A stretch of DNA of 64,000 nt from Flavobacterium pokkalii (GCF_014596575.1 NZ_NASZ01000008.1:62001-126000); one strand, 5' to 3'. Shown: positions 29,701 to 38,059, counted from the stretch's first letter. The notes: generated by a model not told the origin, from the sequence alone. Made by a program: numbers and translations.

Positions 29701-30417
29701 GGATCTAATTCCGAGCGCGAAATGGCAAACGCCATGTATTTAGCCGGTTTTGATGTAAAAGACATCCACATGACCGATTTGATTTCTGGTCGTGAGAATT
29801 TAGAAGATGTTCAGTTTATTGGTGCTGTGGGTGGATTCTCCAATTCTGACGTATTAGGTTCTGCTAAAGGTTGGGCAGGAGCTTTCAAATACAACGAAAA
29901 AGCCAATAACGCTTTGAAAAACTTCTTCAAAAGAGAAGATACCTTATCTGTTGGAATTTGTAACGGTTGCCAATTGTTCATGGAATTAGAAGTAATTAAT
30001 CCGGAGCATGAAGTACACGGAAAAATGTTGCACAACAACAGCCACAAACACGAAAGTATCTTTACTTCGGTAACCGTACAGGAAAATAACTCTGTGATGT
30101 TATCTACTTTAGCCGGAACAACTTTGGGAGTTTGGGTTTCTCATGGTGAAGGTAAATTTAACTTACCAATGGGTGAAGAAAACTACAATATCGTTGGAAA
30201 ATACGGTTACGAAAGCTATCCGGCAAACCCTAATGGTTCCGACTTTAACACAGCAATGTTGTGTGACAAAACAGGTCGTCACTTAGTTACGATGCCACAC
30301 ATTGAACGTTCGGTTTTCCAATGGAACTGGGCAAATTACCCAAGCCATAGAAACGACGAAGTTACACCTTGGCAGGAAGCCTTTGTCAATGCCAGAAAGT
30401 GGATTGAAAACAACTAA
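26764..30417 (+). CDS. purL: Phosphoribosylformylglycinamidine synthase (FGAR amidotransferase)
   Basis: Fourth step of de novo purine synthesis: converts FGAR, glutamine and ATP to FGAM. The 1217 residues are the large single-chain form. They contain the N-terminal domain with FSQANSEHCRHKIFNG, the synthetase core with AETHNFPTTVEPFNGAATGSGG and two further AIRS-like halves, and a C-terminal glutaminase domain with nucleophile Cys1066 (SVGICNGCQLFMELE) and a His-rich end (MPHIERSVFQWNW). It stands alone between its promoter and a terminator. It is slightly shorter than the 1295-residue E. coli enzyme, as usual for Bacteroidota. Confidence 0.97.
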   Translation: MIHFFENQSNAIFAVQTQGEISAQDISKLNWLFANATKIEKSVLTDFFVGPRATMITPWSTNAVEITQNMGILGIIRIEEFYRTSEDFTDFDPMLSQKYTELNQDIFTIHIQPEPILEIDDIEAYNKQEGLALSSEEVEYLNNLATKLERKLTDSEIFAFSQANSEHCRHKIFNGTFVIDGQEKETSLFKLIKKTSQENPNDIVSAYKDNVAFVKGPKIEQFAPKTADKADFYEVKEFDSVISLKAETHNFPTTVEPFNGAATGSGGEIRDRLAGGQGSLPLAGTAVYMTSYSRLEQNRPWENGVEERKWLYQTPMDILIKASNGASDFGNKFGQPLITGSLLTFEHNENDRKLGYDKVIMQAGGIGFGKLDQAIKHKPQEGDKIVILGGENYRIGMGGAAVSSADTGAFGSGIELNAIQRSNPEMQKRAANAIRGLVESDNNPIVSIHDHGAGGHLNCLSELVEETGGLIDLDKLPVGDPTLSAKEIIGNESQERMGLVIGQKDIDTLQRIADRERSPMYQVGDVTGDHRFTFESKTTGAKPMDYALEDFFGSSPKTVITDTTVDYNYAELDYTKDKIATYLEAVLQLEAVASKDWLTNKVDRCVGGKVAKQQCAGPLQLPLNNCGVVALDFNGKEGIATSIGHAPIAALIDPVAGSRNAIAESLSNIIWAPIKDGLGGISLSANWMWACKNEGEDARLYAAVEGCSDFAIELGINIPTGKDSLSMKQKYPNDEVIAPGTVIISAAGNCTDIRKVVEPVLQKDGGSIYYINLSQDEFKLGGSSFAQILNKIGAETPTIKDAAFFKKAFNTIQELILEGNIVAGHDIGSGGLITTLLEMCFADVNLGAKIDFSVFEEKDIIKYLFAENIGIVFQANEDAALENKLNANGVAFHKLGTVTNEATLNFGPCQLDIAKYRDIWFKTSFLLDQKQSKNGTAQERYDNYKNQPLNFNFPAHFTGKKPEVDATKPRPKAAIIREKGSNSEREMANAMYLAGFDVKDIHMTDLISGRENLEDVQFIGAVGGFSNSDVLGSAKGWAGAFKYNEKANNALKNFFKREDTLSVGICNGCQLFMELEVINPEHEVHGKMLHNNSHKHESIFTSVTVQENNSVMLSTLAGTTLGVWVSHGEGKFNLPMGEENYNIVGKYGYESYPANPNGSDFNTAMLCDKTGRHLVTMPHIERSVFQWNWANYPSHRNDEVTPWQEAFVNARKWIENN

Positions 30418-30437
30418 TTTTTAGTTTTTAAATATTT

Positions 30438-30467
30438 AAAGCGTTCTCGAAAGAGAGCGCTTTTTTT
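30438..30467 (+). terminator. purL terminator
   Basis: AAAGCGTTCTC and GAGAGCGCTTT form a stem (one G-T type mismatch) around GAAA, followed by a T-run, 20 bases after the purL stop. Confidence 0.85.
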
Positions 30468-30545
30468 GTGAGATAATTTTTATTTACAAAATTTAATTCC
30501 TTATATTTAAAACGAAATAACTTTTTAATTCTAAGAAACCAATCC

Positions 30546-30989
30546 ATGAAAAAAACACTTTTAATTTTAAGTTTCTGCATACTTTCGTTTTCTGCAAATG
30601 CACAAAGTACTTCAAAAACAGAAAAAATAAAACAACTGATGGAATTAACAGGTTCCGGAAAAATGGGTGTCCAAATTATGGACCAAATAATTCGTAGCTT
30701 TAAAACTTCTCATTCTTCTTCAGTCAACGATGAATTTTGGGAAGAGTTTAAAAAAGGAGTAAAAGCAGAAGATTTTGAAAACATGATACTTCCTATATAT
30801 GATAAATATTACACCGAAAGTGATATTGACCAATTAATTGTTTTTTATAATTCATCTATTGGAAAAAAAATGATTAGCACCATGCCTCAAGTAATGCAAG
30901 AATCTATGGCTGCTGGCCAAAAATTAGGAAAAGAAATTACTGAAAAACTCCTAGCCAAACTTAAAGAAAAAGACAATTTGGAAAAGTAA
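30546..30989 (+). CDS. DUF2059 family exported protein
   Basis: Small secreted or periplasmic protein of unknown function. The 147 residues start with a clear signal peptide (cleavage after ANAQ, about residue 20). An all-helical DUF2059 region follows, with the typical IYDKYYTESDIDQLIVFYN and SSIGKKMISTMPQVMQES segments (about 80-120). The C-terminal tail is Lys/Glu-rich. It lies between purL and the HIT gene with its own spacer of 128 bases that includes the purL terminator. A cleaved signal suggests periplasm. Confidence 0.85.
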   Translation: MKKTLLILSFCILSFSANAQSTSKTEKIKQLMELTGSGKMGVQIMDQIIRSFKTSHSSSVNDEFWEEFKKGVKAEDFENMILPIYDKYYTESDIDQLIVFYNSSIGKKMISTMPQVMQESMAAGQKLGKEITEKLLAKLKEKDNLEK

Positions 30990-31053
30990 AATAGTATGGA
31001 TAGCTTTGCCAGAGTCTATCCAAATGCTATTATCAATTTATAAAATAAAAACT

Positions 31054-31479
31054 ATGCCAAGTCCAGTTTCTGAATGCTTGTATTGTCAGGAAAATGAAAC
31101 CCTGCACAACCTAATGATTAAAATTACCGACCTGAAAGTATCGCAATTGTTTCTGTTCAAAGAACAATCTTACTCCGGTCGTTTAAATGTGGTTTACAAA
31201 GACCACGGCGTTGAATTTCACGAATTAAGTAACGAAGAGCGTAATGCTTTTATGGACGACGTTGCCACCGCGGCTAAAACTATTGCCAAAGCTTTTAATC
31301 CGGACAAGATTAATTACGGAGCTTATGCCGACACCCTGTCGCATTTGCATTTTCACGTAGTTCCTAAATACAAAGACGGCTATGGTTTTGGAAGTGTTTT
31401 CGAAATGAATCCCAACAAAACCCAACTTACGGATGCTGAATATCAAACAGTAATAGAAAAAATAAAAGCGGTTTTATAA
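31054..31479 (+). CDS. HIT-family protein (histidine-triad nucleotide hydrolase/transferase-like)
   Basis: Cytoplasmic 141-residue protein of the histidine-triad superfamily, which hydrolyses or transfers nucleoside phosphates. The catalytic triad is visible as HLHFHVVPK (His97, His99, His101). A Cys pair, CLYC, near the N-terminus may bind zinc as in some HIT proteins. I prefer the start at 31054 (MPSPVSECLYC). An in-frame ATG at 31006 would add 16 residues that overlap a spacer and do not resemble the family. A strong terminator follows. Confidence 0.85.
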   Translation: MPSPVSECLYCQENETLHNLMIKITDLKVSQLFLFKEQSYSGRLNVVYKDHGVEFHELSNEERNAFMDDVATAAKTIAKAFNPDKINYGAYADTLSHLHFHVVPKYKDGYGFGSVFEMNPNKTQLTDAEYQTVIEKIKAVL

Positions 31480-31504
31480 AAAACTTCGGCTAATTTACAC
31501 AGTG

Positions 31505-31543
31505 AAATCCTCTTTTTAATTCAATTTAAAAAGAGGATTTTTT
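31505..31543 (+). terminator. Terminator after HIT gene
   Basis: A perfect 15-bp stem (AAATCCTCTTTTTAA with its complement at 31526-31540) ends in a T-run. Confidence 0.85.
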
Positions 31544-31694
31544 GTTTACAAAACACAAATTATCCCCAATTTTAATTTGTTTTATCTGTTTTAAAATTTA
31601 AAAAAGCAAAAGCAATCTGTAACCATAAACAAAATTATTTCTGTATCTGTACTTGTTTTTAGGAAATAAATAGCTTTACCTAAAATAGCAACGT

Positions 31695-32069
31695 ATGGAA
31701 ACGACAGCACAACAACAAGCCAATTTTAATTTCAGAGCAGTAACAATAGCTGATCTAGACACAATTATCAAACTGTATCAGGAGCAAAAAAAGGAAAAAT
31801 CAAAACTCAACCAACACTTTGGATTACCACTTTTGGTAGCAGAATTAAACGATAAAATCGTTGGCTATTCCTATGCATCAAACTCAAATTCAAACGTATA
31901 TCAATTAAAAACATATATCGACACTGCTTTTGAACATTATTTTCTTCAGGAAAATTTGATTCAAAAATCAGAACTGCTTTTAAAGGAAAAAGGAAAAAAT
32001 TTGGTTCATAAAAATCTGGATTCTTCCATCACGCGACTTATTAACTGGTTAAACTATTCTTATTCTTAA
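31695..32069 (+). CDS. GNAT-like small protein, probably degenerate acetyltransferase
   Basis: A 124-residue cytoplasmic protein. The N-terminal half (NFRAVTIADLDTIIKLYQEQ, then PLLVAELNDKIVGYSYASN) looks like the first strands of a GNAT N-acetyltransferase. The family's acetyl-CoA-binding Q/RxxGxG/A loop is not visible, and the product is shorter than the usual 150 or more residues. It therefore probably lacks normal catalysis or is a remnant. It is 61 bases upstream of the MocR regulator on the same strand and may be co-transcribed with it. Confidence 0.55.
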   Translation: METTAQQQANFNFRAVTIADLDTIIKLYQEQKKEKSKLNQHFGLPLLVAELNDKIVGYSYASNSNSNVYQLKTYIDTAFEHYFLQENLIQKSELLLKEKGKNLVHKNLDSSITRLINWLNYSYS

Positions 32070-32130
32070 AAATCAAAAACGGTTACAGTTAGAATATTTA
32101 TTACTTTTATAGGACACAAAACAGTAACGA

Positions 32131-33549
32131 ATGCCCAGAGAGATTTTATATTTAAAAATTGCCCGAATCATTGAAGACCAAATTTCCTCCGGAACGTTAA
32201 AAACCGGAGAAAAACTGCCTTCTATCCGAACCATTCAAAAAATATACAATGTTAGCATCAATACCGTAAAACAGGCCTTTTTAGAATTAGAAAGTAAATC
32301 GTTAATTGAATCGAAACCCAAATCCGGATTTTATGTAAGCCATTCTTTCCATAGTAAACTGGAACTTCCTTCTGTTAGCCAGTTACAATTAAGTCAGCAG
32401 GAAAAAACTCCGGAAGACTTAATCAGTAAGGTTTTCAACACTTTGACCCACAAAGATTTTACACAGTTTGCGCTTGGAGTTGTGGATAAAAGTATGCTTC
32501 CCATTGCGAAACTCAACAAAGGAGTTGTAAAAGTTTTACGCAATTTAGAAGACAGCGGAACCGGTTACGAACCTGCTCAGGGAAATATTAATTTGAGAAG
32601 AAATATTGCCAAATGGTCTTTTACCTGGGACGGTCATTTGACAGAAGATGATATTGTGACCACTTCGGGAGCTTTAAATGCACTTTTTTATGCCTTAATA
32701 ACCGTAACCGAACCCGGTGATACAGTGGCTATCGAAAGTCCTGTTTATTTTGGCATTTTGCAAATGATAAAATCTTTGGGATTACATATTATCGAATTAC
32801 CAACACATCCTGTTACCGGAATTTCAATTGAAGATTTAAAAAAAGTACTTCCTAAAATAAATGCCTGTTGTTTTGTAACCAATTTCAACAATCCTTTGGG
32901 AAGTTGTATGCCTGAAGAAAATAAAAAAGAAGTAGTTCATTTACTTAGCAAACATAATATTCCGTTGATTGAAGACGATTTATACGGCGATATTTTCTTT
33001 GGTGTCAGCCGACCAAAACCCTGCAAAGCTTTTGACGAAACAGGAAATGTATTGTGGTGTGGTTCGGTATCCAAAACCTTAGCACCGGGCTATCGCGTGG
33101 GCTGGGTTGCACCGGGTAAATTCAAAGAAAAAACGATTCGAAAAAAACTACTGAATACCATGTCCAGTCCGCCCTTATATCAGGAAGTCATTGCCGATTT
33201 TATGGAGCACGGTCGCTATGAACACCATTTAAGAACTCTAAGAAATACCCTTTACAACAACTGCCTGCATTTTAAAAAAGCAATTGAAAAATATTTTCCG
33301 GAAAATACTAAAATTTCCAATCCTCAGGGCGGTTTTGTGCTTTGGTTAGAACTCGACCCGAAAATTGATACCGCGATTTTATACGATATTGCCGTTCAAT
33401 ACAAAATAGGCTTTGCTCCCGGAAGAATGTTTACCCAACATAACCGCTACAACAACTGTATGCGGCTGAATTTTGCCATTAAATGGGATGAAAAAGTAGA
33501 AGAAAGTCTCAAAACTTTAGGATTATTAATCAAACAACAATTACAATGA
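32131..33549 (+). CDS. MocR/PdxR-type regulator (GntR HTH fused to PLP aminotransferase domain)
   Basis: Transcription factor with an N-terminal winged helix (about 1-75; GTLKTGEKLPSIRTIQKIYNVSINTVKQAF) and a class-I/II aminotransferase domain (about 110-470). The PLP-binding lysine is Lys315 in GSVSKTLAPGYRVGW, and FNNPLGSCMPEENKK and LIEDDLYGD are the other cofactor motifs. The 472 residues match the family. It overlaps the PhzF gene by 4 bases (ATGA), so that gene is its likely partner or target. MocR proteins usually control vitamin B6 or amino-acid genes; the ligand here is unknown. Confidence 0.9.
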   Translation: MPREILYLKIARIIEDQISSGTLKTGEKLPSIRTIQKIYNVSINTVKQAFLELESKSLIESKPKSGFYVSHSFHSKLELPSVSQLQLSQQEKTPEDLISKVFNTLTHKDFTQFALGVVDKSMLPIAKLNKGVVKVLRNLEDSGTGYEPAQGNINLRRNIAKWSFTWDGHLTEDDIVTTSGALNALFYALITVTEPGDTVAIESPVYFGILQMIKSLGLHIIELPTHPVTGISIEDLKKVLPKINACCFVTNFNNPLGSCMPEENKKEVVHLLSKHNIPLIEDDLYGDIFFGVSRPKPCKAFDETGNVLWCGSVSKTLAPGYRVGWVAPGKFKEKTIRKKLLNTMSSPPLYQEVIADFMEHGRYEHHLRTLRNTLYNNCLHFKKAIEKYFPENTKISNPQGGFVLWLELDPKIDTAILYDIAVQYKIGFAPGRMFTQHNRYNNCMRLNFAIKWDEKVEESLKTLGLLIKQQLQ

Positions 33550-34328
33550 AAATTTATCAAATAGATGCTTTTACCAATGAAGTATTTTCTGGAAATCCGG
33601 CTGCTGTTTGTCCATTAGACAAATGGATAAGTGCGGATTTAATGCAAAAAATTGCTGCCGAAAACAACCTTGCCGAAACCGCTTTTTATGTAAAAAACAA
33701 CGAGCAATACGAAATCAGATGGTTTACTCCCACCGTTGAAGTCGATCTTTGCGGACATGCAACTTTAGCAGCCGCTTTTGTGCTATTTAATTATGAAAAT
33801 TATACAGATAATCTCATTAACTTTTTCTCTCCAAGAAGCGGCGATTTAACAGTAACGAAAGAAGGAAATTTACTTTCGTTAAATTTTCCTGTTGATACAT
33901 TAGAACCTCTGCAATTAACATCTCAAATTACAGATGGGTTAAATACAAAACCACAAAAAGCATTTAAAGGAAAAACAGACTATTTGTTTGTTTTTGACCA
34001 TGAAGATGAAATTCTGAATTTAGAACCTGATTTTGAAAAACTTTCAAAATGGCCTGTAAGAGGAATTATTGTTACTGCTCAAGGCAAAACTTCCGATTTT
34101 GTTTCCCGCTTTTTTGCGCCTCAATCCGGTATTAATGAAGATCCGGTTACAGGTTCGGCTCATACTACCCTGATTCCTTTTTGGGCAAAAGAATTAAAGA
34201 AAACTAAATTTTCCGCTATTCAGCTTTCGAAACGCAAAGGTTATTTGGATTGTGAATTATTGGAAAACAGGGTTTGCATAAGTGGTCTTGCAAAGTGTTA
34301 TCTAATTGGTGAAATCTTTGTAAAATAA
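33546..34328 (+). CDS. PhzF-family isomerase/epimerase
   Basis: A 260-residue cytoplasmic enzyme of the diaminopimelate-epimerase-like fold. The N-terminal IDAFTNEVFSGNPAAVCPLD is the family signature. Glu44 in NNLAETAFYV is the likely catalytic acid/base. Other matches are WFTPTVEVDLCGHATLAAAFVLF and, in the second half, FFAPQSGINEDPVTGSAHT. Translation is coupled to the preceding MocR gene by a 4-base overlap. The substrate of this subgroup is unknown; phenazine synthesis is unlikely without other phz genes. Confidence 0.9.
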   Translation: MKIYQIDAFTNEVFSGNPAAVCPLDKWISADLMQKIAAENNLAETAFYVKNNEQYEIRWFTPTVEVDLCGHATLAAAFVLFNYENYTDNLINFFSPRSGDLTVTKEGNLLSLNFPVDTLEPLQLTSQITDGLNTKPQKAFKGKTDYLFVFDHEDEILNLEPDFEKLSKWPVRGIIVTAQGKTSDFVSRFFAPQSGINEDPVTGSAHTTLIPFWAKELKKTKFSAIQLSKRKGYLDCELLENRVCISGLAKCYLIGEIFVK

Positions 34329-34330
34329 GA

Positions 34331-34356
34331 AAAGCCACTTTAAAAAAAGTGGCTTT
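34331..34356 (+). terminator. Terminator after PhzF gene (possibly bidirectional)
   Basis: AAAGCCACTTT (34331-34341) pairs with AAAGTGGCTTT (34346-34356). It starts 2 bases after the phzF-like stop and faces the convergent small gene at 34405-34593. Confidence 0.8.
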
Positions 34357-34404
34357 CTATAAAAAATTCATCAAACCCTAAAATGACAAATTCTGTTATT
34401 TTTA

Positions 34405-34593
34405 TTAATCTAAATCGATTAAAGCATTTTCCATAAAAATAGCTGGCTCTCTCTCGTTTTGCCAGTAATCTGCGAGGATACTTAAAACAACATCTTTCAA
34501 ACCGTTAAAAGAACTTTCTGACTGATGTTCTTCATCTTTGATTACTTCAATAAGCAATTCATTTACTTTTCTAATTTTCTCTGAATTTGTCAT
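34405..34593 (-). CDS. Small hypothetical protein (62 aa)
   Basis: A 62-residue acidic, helical protein (KVNELLIEVIKDEEHQSES, then SILADYWQNEREPAIFMENALIDLD) with no signal or membrane segment. It is convergent with the PhzF gene and followed by their shared hairpin. The balanced helical composition and clean flanking gaps support a real gene; I do not recognise a family. Confidence 0.55.
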   Translation of the reverse strand: MTNSEKIRKVNELLIEVIKDEEHQSESSFNGLKDVVLSILADYWQNEREPAIFMENALIDLD

Positions 34594-34718
34594 CTTGATA
34601 CAGCGTTAATTAATACCCCGTTTAATTATATTGTAAAAGTATAGTAATTCCATTTTCATGACAATACCCACTTTTAGTGATTTTTTAAAGTCTTTTTAAT
34701 TAATTCTTAAGATTTGTC

Positions 34719-35270
34719 TTATTCAGCCTCTGAAATCATCTGAATATCCTGATAAATTTGTTTTAATCGTTTTTTCCAAAGTCGAAATAACACAAACAAT
34801 TGAAAAGAAAAAACAATGCCTAAAAACAGCAGTATCAAAAACTTAGATATTGTAAAATCAATGGAATACGTAAAAAACAATAAAAAACCCGAAATCAAAG
34901 CAACACGGCTAAATACTGCTATAAAAGCATATTTCTTTAAACGATTGTAAAGTAATTCCAATGCCTCTTTAACATTGGAACCGTCTGTTACATATTTATT
35001 ATAAAAATAGCCATACAAACTATGCAAAATAGGCAATAAGAACGAAAAAATTAAAATACAATTTACCCAAAACGGTTTTTTATCACCGTCAAACATGGAA
35101 AAATAAACCAGCAAAAAAACTATCCAGGCGCTTACTTCTATTTGAATTTGCCTTCTGATTTTTTTCAAAACCGGGTGACGGTTTTCCTGCAACATCAACA
35201 ACAAAGCGGTCTCCTCTTTAGAAATCGTTTTTACTGTTTTCCATTCCGATTTTAAATCCTCTAATTCCAT
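34719..35270 (-). CDS. Membrane protein, possible anti-sigma partner
   Basis: A 183-residue protein with a soluble N-terminus (MELEDLKSEWKTV, about 1-45), four hydrophobic segments (about 48-60, 70-90, 113-133, 140-160) and a short basic C-terminal tail. It starts 3 bases after the stop of the ECF sigma factor on the same strand, the usual place for an anti-sigma factor. It lacks an obvious zinc-binding anti-sigma motif, so the role is inferred only from position. Confidence 0.65.
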   Translation of the reverse strand: MELEDLKSEWKTVKTISKEETALLLMLQENRHPVLKKIRRQIQIEVSAWIVFLLVYFSMFDGDKKPFWVNCILIFSFLLPILHSLYGYFYNKYVTDGSNVKEALELLYNRLKKYAFIAVFSRVALISGFLLFFTYSIDFTISKFLILLFLGIVFSFQLFVLFRLWKKRLKQIYQDIQMISEAE

Positions 35271-35273
35271 GAT

Positions 35274-35756
35274 TTATTTTTTTAAAAGATTTTTAATTTT
35301 AGTCTTTATCCGATTGAGTTTTACCCCAACATAATTTTCATTTATTCCTAAAATTTCAGCCATTTGCTGATAGGATAATTCGTCAAAATACAAAGCAATC
35401 AATGCTTTTTCGCCATCTTCAAGCAAGTTTAAAACGGCAAATAACTGTTCTTCTCTCAATACTTGTTCGTCGCTAATGATTTCTTCGGCTAAATCGGGTA
35501 ATTGCGACAAATAATTGATTTTTGCACTGTTTTTTCGGAAAGAAGCCAGAGCTGTATTCAAAGCTATCCGGTACATCCAGGTCTTTATTTGGGCTTCTCC
35601 CCGAAAATTAGGATAAGATTTCCACAATTGAAACACGATTTCCTGAAACAAATCTTCCCGATCTTCAACGCTGTCGCGATATAAACGAACAATTTTGTAC
35701 AACATCGGCTGATATTGCGAAACAATTGCTAAAAATTCTTTTTCAACTGTGTTCAT
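35274..35756 (-). CDS. ECF-family RNA polymerase sigma factor
   Basis: A 160-residue sigma-70 factor with only regions 2 and 4. Region 2 spans about 10-80 (YRDSVEDREDLFQEIVFQLWKSY and TWMYRIALNTALASFRK). Region 4 spans about 105-158, with the helix-turn-helix LSYQQMAEILGINENYVGVKLNRIKTKIK. It is encoded directly upstream of a small multi-pass membrane protein, suggesting a sigma/anti-sigma pair. No SusC/SusD target is adjacent, unlike PUL-linked ECF factors. Confidence 0.9.
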   Translation of the reverse strand: MNTVEKEFLAIVSQYQPMLYKIVRLYRDSVEDREDLFQEIVFQLWKSYPNFRGEAQIKTWMYRIALNTALASFRKNSAKINYLSQLPDLAEEIISDEQVLREEQLFAVLNLLEDGEKALIALYFDELSYQQMAEILGINENYVGVKLNRIKTKIKNLLKK

Positions 35757-35805
35757 TGTTCCTCTATTTTAGAATAAACCAAAGTAACAAAATTCAGGAT
35801 TAGCT

Positions 35806-35997
35806 TCATTTAACAGGCATTTTTAATTTTTCCTTTATCAAAAGAATCTCTTTTTTCATTTGAATATTTTCCGTTTTTAAACTGTCCAATTGCTCTTGTA
35901 AATTCCTATCTCTGATTTTTGATCTGCCTTCCGGCGAAGATTCCGGACCGCAAGCCCATACCATAAAAAAAGTCGCTGCTATTAGAATTGTTTTCAT
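35806..35997 (-). CDS. Small lipoprotein (63 aa)
   Basis: A 63-residue lipoprotein with signal and Cys16 (FFMVWAC), then a short charged segment and a helix or coiled coil (LQEQLDSLKTENIQMKKEILLIKEKL). I chose the ATG at 35997 because it gives a proper lipoprotein signal. An upstream in-frame ATG at 36084 would bury that signal after 29 residues and overlap the promoter of the divergent ArsR gene. Function unknown. Confidence 0.65.
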   Translation of the reverse strand: MKTILIAATFFMVWACGPESSPEGRSKIRDRNLQEQLDSLKTENIQMKKEILLIKEKLKMPVK

Positions 35998-36072
35998 AAG
36001 TAAAGATTTTAAAACATTAGTTGTTAATACTCTTAAAAACTTACATCTAAAATAAAATTTAACATTAAAAAT

Positions 36073-36116
36073 TTGCGCAACCAATTAATTGCAATTAAAT
36101 TTGCAACTGATTGGTT
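36073..36116 (+). promoter_or_regulatory. Promoter with overlapping operator for ArsR operon
   Basis: TTG (36073-36075), 20 bases, TAAATTTG (36096-36103) match the Bacteroidota consensus. An inverted repeat AACCAAT (36079-36085) / ATTGGTT (36110-36116) and a TTGCAA...TTGCAA pair overlap the promoter. This suggests autorepression by the ArsR-type protein starting at 36135. Confidence 0.6.
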
Positions 36117-36134
36117 TCATTAATTTAAATACAA

Positions 36135-36473
36135 ATGAGAAGAGATATTTTTCAGGCCATTGCCGATCCAACTCGACGAGCCATAATAGGACTCATTGCT
36201 ATTCAAGCCATGACACCTAATGCAATTGCAGAACATTTTGAAACCAGCCGACAAGCCATTTCAAAACATTTGAAAATCCTAACAGAATGCGAACTTTTAA
36301 AACAAGAGCAAAAGGGACGGGAAATTTATTACCAGCTCGAACTTGAAAAAATGAAAGAAATTGACCAATGGCTCACCCAGTTTAAAGCCATGTGGGAAAA
36401 CCGATTTAACGAATTAGATAACGTATTAGCAAACCTTAAAAATAAAACAGATGAAAACGAACCTACAATTTGA
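36135..36473 (+). CDS. ArsR-family transcriptional regulator
   Basis: A 112-residue winged-helix repressor ([40 protein letters not shown] recognition region, then [13 protein letters not shown]). No ELCV-type metal-binding cysteines are seen, so this is the non-metal subgroup usually paired with SRPBCC (AHSA1) genes. Its 3' end overlaps the SRPBCC gene by 23 bases, so translation is coupled. Operator candidates overlap its promoter. Confidence 0.9.
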   Translation: MRRDIFQAIADPTRRAIIGLIAIQAMTPNAIAEHFETSRQAISKHLKILTECELLKQEQKGREIYYQLELEKMKEIDQWLTQFKAMWENRFNELDNVLANLKNKTDENEPTI

Positions 36474-36954
36474 CTTTATCGTCAACAAAGAAAACAATAC
36501 GGTAAACGTAAAAAGAGAATTTGCAGCCCAACTTCCGTTAGTTTGGGATGCCTGGACCAAACCAGAAATTTTAGACTTATGGTGGGCACCAAAACCTTAT
36601 CAAACCAAGACAAAATCGATGGATTTTAGAGAAGGAGGCTCCTGGTTTTATGGCATGGTAAGTCCGGAAGGAATAATTCACTGGTGCAGAAATGATTATC
36701 AAAAAATTGAGCTTTTAAAAAATTTCTCCGGTTTAGATGCCTTTTGCGACGAAAATGGTGCAATTAACACCGATTTTCCCCGTACAGTTTGGACCAATAC
36801 CTTTACAGATAATGGTGAAACCACTACAGTAAACATCGTTGCTCAATATGAAAAACTGGCCGATTTAGAACAAATCATCGCTATGGGATTCAAAGAAGGA
36901 TTCACGATGGCTCTGGGAAATTTGGACGAATATTTAGAACAAATCACCAAATAA
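36451..36954 (+). CDS. SRPBCC/AHSA1-family protein
   Basis: A 167-residue hydrophobic-pocket protein of the START-like fold. [31 protein letters not shown] and the central [16 protein letters not shown] are the family markers; [16 protein letters not shown] is the C-terminal helix. It overlaps ArsR by 23 bases and the DUF6807 gene by one base. Such ArsR/SRPBCC pairs are common; their ligand is generally unknown. Confidence 0.88.
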   Translation: MKTNLQFDFIVNKENNTVNVKREFAAQLPLVWDAWTKPEILDLWWAPKPYQTKTKSMDFREGGSWFYGMVSPEGIIHWCRNDYQKIELLKNFSGLDAFCDENGAINTDFPRTVWTNTFTDNGETTTVNIVAQYEKLADLEQIIAMGFKEGFTMALGNLDEYLEQITK

Positions 36955-37895
36955 TGCTCGCAATTAAACATTCCATCATAGGCTTAGTATTTTTAACCGG
37001 ACAAATTACTTTTAGCCAGATTCATTTAAAAATTGAAAAAAAACAAAGTTATTTTACCGAAGGTAAAGACTCTGTTTTGACCTATCAGGCTGCCGAAAAA
37101 TCATTGAACGGAAAATATATTCGTTCCAATTATATTCATCCCTTATACAATTTAGACGGTAGTGTTTTAAGCGAAGATTTCCCTGCCGATCACCTACATC
37201 ATCGGGGAATTTTCTGGGCATGGCACCAATTATATATTGACAACAAACGAATTGGCGACGGATGGGAAATTGAAAATTTCAGTTGGGATGTAGCCAAAGT
37301 TAAATCCTTAAAGCAAAAAGACCACAGCAAAGCCATACAAACTGTAGTTTATTGGAAATCGCCTTTATGGACGGATAAAAATGGTAAGGAAAAACCATTT
37401 GTTAAAGAAACAACACTTGTCAGAGTGCATCCTAAACAAAATCACTATCGCCTGATTGATATTGAAATTAGTTTATTGGCTTTAGAGTCTAACACGCGAA
37501 TTGGAGGATCAGAAGATGAGAAAGGTTATGGCGGTTTTTCACCAAGAATCAAACTGAGCGAAGACGTTATTTTTACAGCTCCAACTGGAAAAATCATCCC
37601 GACCAATTTAGCCATTCCGGCCAGTGAATGGATGGATATTTCGGGTTCTATTGGGAAAAATAAACAACTGGCGGGATTGACAATTTTATGCAATCCACAA
37701 AATCCCGGCTTTCCAAATCCCTGGATTTTACGCGCCAAAAAAAGCATGCAAAACGCCGTATATCCTAATCCCGGAGCAACAGCAATTCCGCTTTCTGACA
37801 AAAAACCTACGGTCTTAAAATACCGTTTAATTGTGCACGAAGGCAATGCAGCCAACATTCCAATTGCTGAAATATTTAAAAATTATAGCAAATAA
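36954..37895 (+). CDS. DUF6807 (PmoA-like) exported protein
   Basis: A 313-residue protein with a signal peptide ending near TFSQ (about residue 22). The family hallmark FPADHLHHRGIFWAWHQ is at about 77-93, with a His cluster that could be a metal site, followed by IRIGGSEDEKGYGGFS-like sequence. PmoA here is a family nickname only and is not methane monooxygenase. The start overlaps the SRPBCC stop by one base. Relatives occur near carbohydrate catabolism genes; activity is unknown. Confidence 0.8.
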   Translation: MLAIKHSIIGLVFLTGQITFSQIHLKIEKKQSYFTEGKDSVLTYQAAEKSLNGKYIRSNYIHPLYNLDGSVLSEDFPADHLHHRGIFWAWHQLYIDNKRIGDGWEIENFSWDVAKVKSLKQKDHSKAIQTVVYWKSPLWTDKNGKEKPFVKETTLVRVHPKQNHYRLIDIEISLLALESNTRIGGSEDEKGYGGFSPRIKLSEDVIFTAPTGKIIPTNLAIPASEWMDISGSIGKNKQLAGLTILCNPQNPGFPNPWILRAKKSMQNAVYPNPGATAIPLSDKKPTVLKYRLIVHEGNAANIPIAEIFKNYSK

Positions 37896-37919
37896 ATTAG
37901 CACCTCATTAATAACAAAA

Positions 37920-37966
37920 AGCCACGAATTCACGAATTTGTAAATTAAATTTGTGAATTTGTGGCT
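37920..37966. repeat. Palindromic repeat of the CACGAATT type, likely terminator
   Basis: Positions 37920-37939 and 37947-37966 form a 20-bp stem with two G:U-type mismatches, followed by a T-rich run. A related palindrome occurs at 54881-54936. The pattern suggests a dispersed genome repeat acting as terminator. Confidence 0.7.
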
Positions 37967-38059
37967 CTATTTTTTCATCTTAAAAAACAAACTAAGTTTT
38001 ATAAGATCTCTGTTAATCTGTATAAATCTGCGGCAAAAAGAATTTAAGTAACCTTTATT

